Positions 60,724 through 64,000 of a DNA stretch of 64,000 nt are shown piece after piece (position 1 is the first letter of the stretch; every line of letters starts with the position of its first letter). The stretch lies in the NCBI GenBank assembly GCA_948676835.1, contig CAPOZU010000010.1:7789-71788 (forward strand), written 5' to 3'. The notes beneath the pieces were generated by a model. That model was not told the DNA's origin. It worked only from the letters and a program-made list of their open reading frames with translations, and ran no database searches. The stretch is from an uncultured Clostridia bacterium. GTDB lineage: Bacteria; Bacillota; Clostridia; TANB77; CAG-508. The position numbers and the translations under genes were made by a program.

Positions 60724-62547
60724 ATGGCAAAAAAAGAAACTCTTCGGAAATTTTGGAAAAAAATCAATTTTCCAATCTTAAAACAGCCACGTCAAATTAA
60801 AATCTTTAAAGGAAAAATTATTGTTATCTCCATTTTGGCAACATTAATTCTTGATGCACTTAGTTTTTCCTTAAAAGGCGCTGAGTCTGCTATGGCTGCT
60901 GGTATGATTCCTTTATCCATCTTTATGCTCATATTGTATTTTGGGCAAAGAACTATTGACACATCCTATGCCACTTATGCAGATTTGCAAAATGACATAT
61001 TTAGACAAATCTATTCCACTGAAACGATTCAGATTGTTATGGATATTTGTAACATGTGTCGTTCAAAAGTTTTCAAAAAAGATAACGGAAAATCAACCTT
61101 GATGGAAAATGCCGAGATTATGCAAAAATCAAATTGGTATTTAAGTGCTGTATGGAATTTCTGGTGGTGCCTTCCCAAAACAATATCAGAATGTATTATT
61201 CTTGTTGGTATGATTGCTGGAATGATAATCGTTGAAATTAGTGAAAGTGACCCTGTTCAAACAGCTTTCATTATGACACTTTTGGCAATCTGTATTGCAG
61301 TATATTTTGTTCTTGGGAAAAAACGAATTCAGCTGAAAAAAAATTATCGCAAACAATCAAAAGAAGCTGGAAGCATAAAAGAAGTTCTATTTACAGAACT
61401 GAAAAATGTTGATTTCATCTCCAAAAGTGATTTCGACTATCATGCAAAAGAATTCAAAAAAGTTCTCATGAAAGAGGTGGAAATTAGTAAAACTGAGCGC
61501 TTCAAATTAAATCGTGTTTTTATCCAAAGAAGTTGCATTGCATCTGGATTTATGATAGCTATATTGCTTTTTAAAGTTTTTACCGCTCAAGCTCTTGATA
61601 TGTCAGTTATTTTAAATGTTGTTGCAGTATCTTCTGTATACAGTACTATTCTTAGTAAAATCGGAAATATTCTTCATGAATTTGAAGTTTTAGCAGACAA
61701 TAAGATTGACATTGAAGCATTATATGATGATTTTAAAAACATCTATGATGTTTATGTAGAAGAGAGAAATAAGCAGTTTTCTGAAAGCAATGTAGATGAA
61801 ATTTCTGTTAGTCACTTTTATGCAACACAGGATCCAAAAAAATGCTATCTGCTAAAAAACGCTACTTCATTTACTTTAAAGAAAGGCGATTTTGTATTGG
61901 TTCAGGGTCCTACTGGATGTGGAAAAAGCACTCTGCTGATGCTTCTTACTGGAAAGCTTAGAATTCATAACAATCCAATATACTTCAGTAATGGTGAAAA
62001 TGGTTATCTTTCCTCAATTTCGTATCAAACAGACAAAGCTATGGTTAATGGATTTGCACTCAATGAAATAACGCTTTGCAATGATACAAAAAGAGATATC
62101 AATCATACCAAACTCTGTGGAATTTTACTTGGATTAAATTTATATTATGAATTCTTAAGAATGGCTAAATCTGATAAAGATTTAAATTTAGCTAATCTTT
62201 CCGATTCAGAGATGGTTTTTGAATTATTACAATCCAGAAAAATTAAACAATTCTCAAGCGGTCAGCAACAGCGCTTAGCACTTGCAAAACTTTTGTACCT
62301 CATGGATTCTACCCATCAAGTAATTGCACTTGATGAAGCATTCAATCGTTTGGATGATGATACTGCCAAACAATGTATTCAGTATGTTTATGATTTTACA
62401 CAGCGTGATATGAAACGAATAGTTCTTTTAGCAACACATCAGGTTGATTTGGTTCGCCCAATCTGCAACAAAGAAATTTCCTATGCAACTGACCTTAACA
62501 CATCAATTCTCAAAATAGAAAATATCAATTCTTCAGTTAACAGTTAA
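60724..62547 (+). CDS. ABC exporter (fused membrane and ATPase domains), imported-looking
   Basis: Protein of 607 residues. The membrane domain (about 25-340) has paired helices, e.g. IIVISILATLILDALSF and AAGMIPLSIFMLILYF, then TISECIILVGMIAGMIIV and FIMTLLAICIAVYFVLG. The ATPase domain (about 360-600) has Walker A VQGPTGCGKSTLLML, signature FSSGQQQRLALAKLL, Walker B QVIALDEAFNRLD and LATHQVDLV. It is a half-transporter that would dimerise. The substrate is unknown; no peptide or maturation enzyme is next to it. Codon use and GC differ from native genes, with CGG at codon 8. AGAGAGGTAGGTTACACATT precedes the ATG. The 251-bp divergent gap before it also holds inverted GTTAACATG / ATTAACATG-like motifs. 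Confidence 0.88.
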   Translation: MAKKETLRKFWKKINFPILKQPRQIKIFKGKIIVISILATLILDALSFSLKGAESAMAAGMIPLSIFMLILYFGQRTIDTSYATYADLQNDIFRQIYSTETIQIVMDICNMCRSKVFKKDNGKSTLMENAEIMQKSNWYLSAVWNFWWCLPKTISECIILVGMIAGMIIVEISESDPVQTAFIMTLLAICIAVYFVLGKKRIQLKKNYRKQSKEAGSIKEVLFTELKNVDFISKSDFDYHAKEFKKVLMKEVEISKTERFKLNRVFIQRSCIASGFMIAILLFKVFTAQALDMSVILNVVAVSSVYSTILSKIGNILHEFEVLADNKIDIEALYDDFKNIYDVYVEERNKQFSESNVDEISVSHFYATQDPKKCYLLKNATSFTLKKGDFVLVQGPTGCGKSTLLMLLTGKLRIHNNPIYFSNGENGYLSSISYQTDKAMVNGFALNEITLCNDTKRDINHTKLCGILLGLNLYYEFLRMAKSDKDLNLANLSDSEMVFELLQSRKIKQFSSGQQQRLALAKLLYLMDSTHQVIALDEAFNRLDDDTAKQCIQYVYDFTQRDMKRIVLLATHQVDLVRPICNKEISYATDLNTSILKIENINSSVNS

Positions 62548-62591
62548 GAAACTCAAAGCAATTTGGAACTCCTTAAATAAGAATCCAAAAC

Positions 62592-62627
62592 AAAACTCCT
62601 CTGGTATAAACCAGAGGAGTTTTTTGT
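62592..62627 (+). terminator. Terminator of the ABC exporter gene
   Basis: AAAACTCCTCTGG, loop TATAAA, CCAGAGGAGTTTT and then TTGT. It touches the end of the coiled-coil gene and may serve both strands. Confidence 0.92.
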
Positions 62628-62628
62628 A

Positions 62629-64000
62629 TTATTCGTATTTTATATCAAATATTTTAAACTTACTATTATTTTGCAAACACTGAATATATGTATCTAGTTC
62701 ATCTTTATTCTTACAAGCAGTTATTATAGCAGGATGTATCTTTTCATTTTGAGATATTTCATAAGCAGTTTTTATAGAATTTGCAATACTTTCTCTAGAT
62801 TTATTTCTCATTAAATCATATGTTTCTGCATATCTTGCCTTTTGCTTATTTTTATAGTATCTAATTGGAATAATATACTTTTCATCTATTATTTCTTCTA
62901 TACTTAAATTTATTTTATTATATTTTTTATAATCTATAATCTCTTGGATATTGTATGGTAAATAAACCATTCCATCTTTTCTAGAAATTAATAATACATT
63001 ATTATCCTTAAGTTCTGTACTATATTTATTTATAGTACTACTAGAATGTACCTTTTTTTCAGTTTTATCTTTTTCCGTAATAACTTTATTATATCTTTTT
63101 TCTAATTCTGTTAATTTATTTTGATAAACCTCTTCTAAATCTTTATATGATTTTATTAATTCATCCTTTTCGCTTGCAATAGCATTATAAGCTTTTCTTA
63201 GGTCATTATTTTCTAAGAGAATATTTTCCTTTTCCTCTACCATTTCCTCATATGCATTGCTTAAATTTTCTTTTTCTTGTTCTGATATTTTTTTGAAATT
63301 TATAAATTCTAAATTATTATTACTTAAATTCTTTATTTCTTTTTTTAGTTCTTCTTTTTCATTTACTAACTTTTCTTTTTGTTTTAATACTTTATTATAT
63401 GTACTTGTTAATTCTTTCTTTTCCTGAGTTAATTCATTATATGAACTATTTAACTCTTCATTTTTTTCCACTAATGTATTATAATCCTTAGTTAATTTTT
63501 CGTTTTCTCCTACTAATATATTATAAGCATGAGTTATTTCCTCTTTTTGGCTAACTACTGTATTATAAACAACATTTAATCCCTCTTTTTTTTCTAGTAA
63601 CTTATTATATTCATCTTCTTTATTTCTTATATATTCCTTTAATTCTTGAAGCTCTAATAATATTTTTTCTTTTTCTTGTTCTAAAATTGTATTAGTATTT
63701 ATAACTTCTGAATTATTGTTAGTTAACACCTTAATATCTTGTTTTAAGTCTTGTTTCTCATTTACTAATTTTTCTTTTTGTTTTAATGTTTTATTATATG
63801 TAACTGTGAGTTCTTTATTTTGACTTACTAATTCATTATATGTAATATTTAGATTTTCATTTTGTTCTACTAATTCATTATATGTAATATTTAAATTTTC
63901 ATTTTGTTCTACTAATTCATTATATGTAATATTTAGATTCTCATTTTGTTCTACTAATTCATTATATGTAATATTTAGATTCTCATTTTGTTCTACTAAT
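62629..64000 (-). CDS. Coiled-coil repeat protein (N-terminus outside the window)
   Basis: The frame is open from the stop at 62629 to the window edge, at least 457 codons; the GTG at 63729 is internal. Most of the visible part is coiled coil built from repeats of about 14 residues, NITYNELVEQNENL and diverged forms such as NVVYNTVVSQKEEI and HAYNILVGENEKL. The repeats get purer towards the edge. A C-terminal globular domain (last 150 residues or so) reads ELKDNNVLLISRKDGMVYLPYNIQEIIDYKKYNKINLSIEEIIDEKYIIPIRYYKNKQKARYAETYDLM. I do not recognise it. A structural or surface-scaffold role is only a guess. Confidence 0.8.
   Translation of the reverse strand, partial: LVEQNENLNITYNELVEQNENLNITYNELVEQNENLNITYNELVEQNENLNITYNELVSQNKELTVTYNKTLKQKEKLVNEKQDLKQDIKVLTNNNSEVINTNTILEQEKEKILLELQELKEYIRNKEDEYNKLLEKKEGLNVVYNTVVSQKEEITHAYNILVGENEKLTKDYNTLVEKNEELNSSYNELTQEKKELTSTYNKVLKQKEKLVNEKEELKKEIKNLSNNNLEFINFKKISEQEKENLSNAYEEMVEEKENILLENNDLRKAYNAIASEKDELIKSYKDLEEVYQNKLTELEKRYNKVITEKDKTEKKVHSSSTINKYSTELKDNNVLLISRKDGMVYLPYNIQEIIDYKKYNKINLSIEEIIDEKYIIPIRYYKNKQKARYAETYDLMRNKSRESIANSIKTAYEISQNEKIHPAIITACKNKDELDTYIQCLQNNSKFKIFDIKYE
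63831..64000 (-). repeat. 42-bp tandem repeat in the coiled-coil gene
   Basis: At least four near-identical 42-bp units encode NITYNELVEQNENL (two heptads each) and continue past the window end. Differences between units are single bases (AAAT/AGAT, TCTCAT/TTTCAT), so the array is young or kept uniform by recombination. Confidence 0.92.

Noticed and set aside
63831..64000. CRISPR array at the 42-bp repeats (and at the 39-bp repeats at 5.5 kb)
   Set aside because: Units are contiguous, without unique spacers, and lie in frame inside coding sequence.

Overview
The window is low-GC, Firmicutes-type DNA from a spore-forming member of the Clostridia. The evidence is the complete eight-gene spoIIIAA-AH operon, a dipicolinate synthase subunit A gene, a Spo0A-type DNA-binding protein, AGGAGG ribosome sites, PolC, and an isoleucine T-box leader. 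Most genes lie on the minus strand. The two ends of the window cut genes: ftsH on the left and a coiled-coil repeat protein on the right. I cannot name a species; an uncultured intestinal lineage is plausible.

Layout. 1-9.3 kb: ftsH, a DUF1189 membrane protein, alr, a FemX-like ligase, cysS, a class A penicillin-binding protein and dprA. 9.4-15.3 kb: folD, a sortase with its neighbouring LPEVG substrate, uppP, dpaA and a TPR protein. 15.5-17.7 kb: an imported-looking gene, small membrane proteins, a palindromic repeat element and a structured RNA candidate. 17.7-28.8 kb: polC, rseP-cdsA-uppS-frr-pyrH, a NUDIX hydrolase and greA. 29-31.2 kb: two imported-looking genes, tRNA-Gln and small membrane proteins. 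31.3-36.2 kb: the spoIIIA operon. 36.3-44 kb: two uncharacterised proteins, gpmI-tpiA-pgk, and gap. 44-49 kb: a giant alpha-2-macroglobulin-like protein with an internal eight-helix membrane block. 49.2-55.7 kb: mtaB, mreB, a polyprenol glycosyltransferase, the DUF4363/DUF421 pair and a Spo0A-like protein without a phosphoacceptor. 55.7-59.6 kb: a large palindrome and the T-box-controlled ybaK-ileS unit. 59.6-62.6 kb: two divergent imported-looking genes (a PRPP synthetase-like protein and an ABC exporter).

The genes mostly serve envelope growth (alr, FemX, PBP, UppP, UppS, CdsA, RseP, MreB, sortase), translation and replication (cysS, ileS, frr, mtaB, polC), glycolysis and endospore formation. 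Five genes (about 15.6, 29.0, 30.3, 59.7 and 60.7 kb) have visibly higher GC, use CGG, CGC and CGA arginine codons, and appear to be single-gene imports. Four have their own consensus promoter with an extended -10.

Most interesting observation: three +1 frame breaks occur in otherwise intact, conserved native genes (two in alr, one in mtaB). Each falls exactly on a CGG triplet, and each is repaired by skipping the C and reading the following GGN as glycine. By eye I found no other in-frame CGG in any native gene of the window. This suggests that CGG is unassigned or very poorly decoded here and works as a +1 frameshift site. The imported genes do contain CGG in frame as arginine, which is evidence against a strictly unassigned codon.
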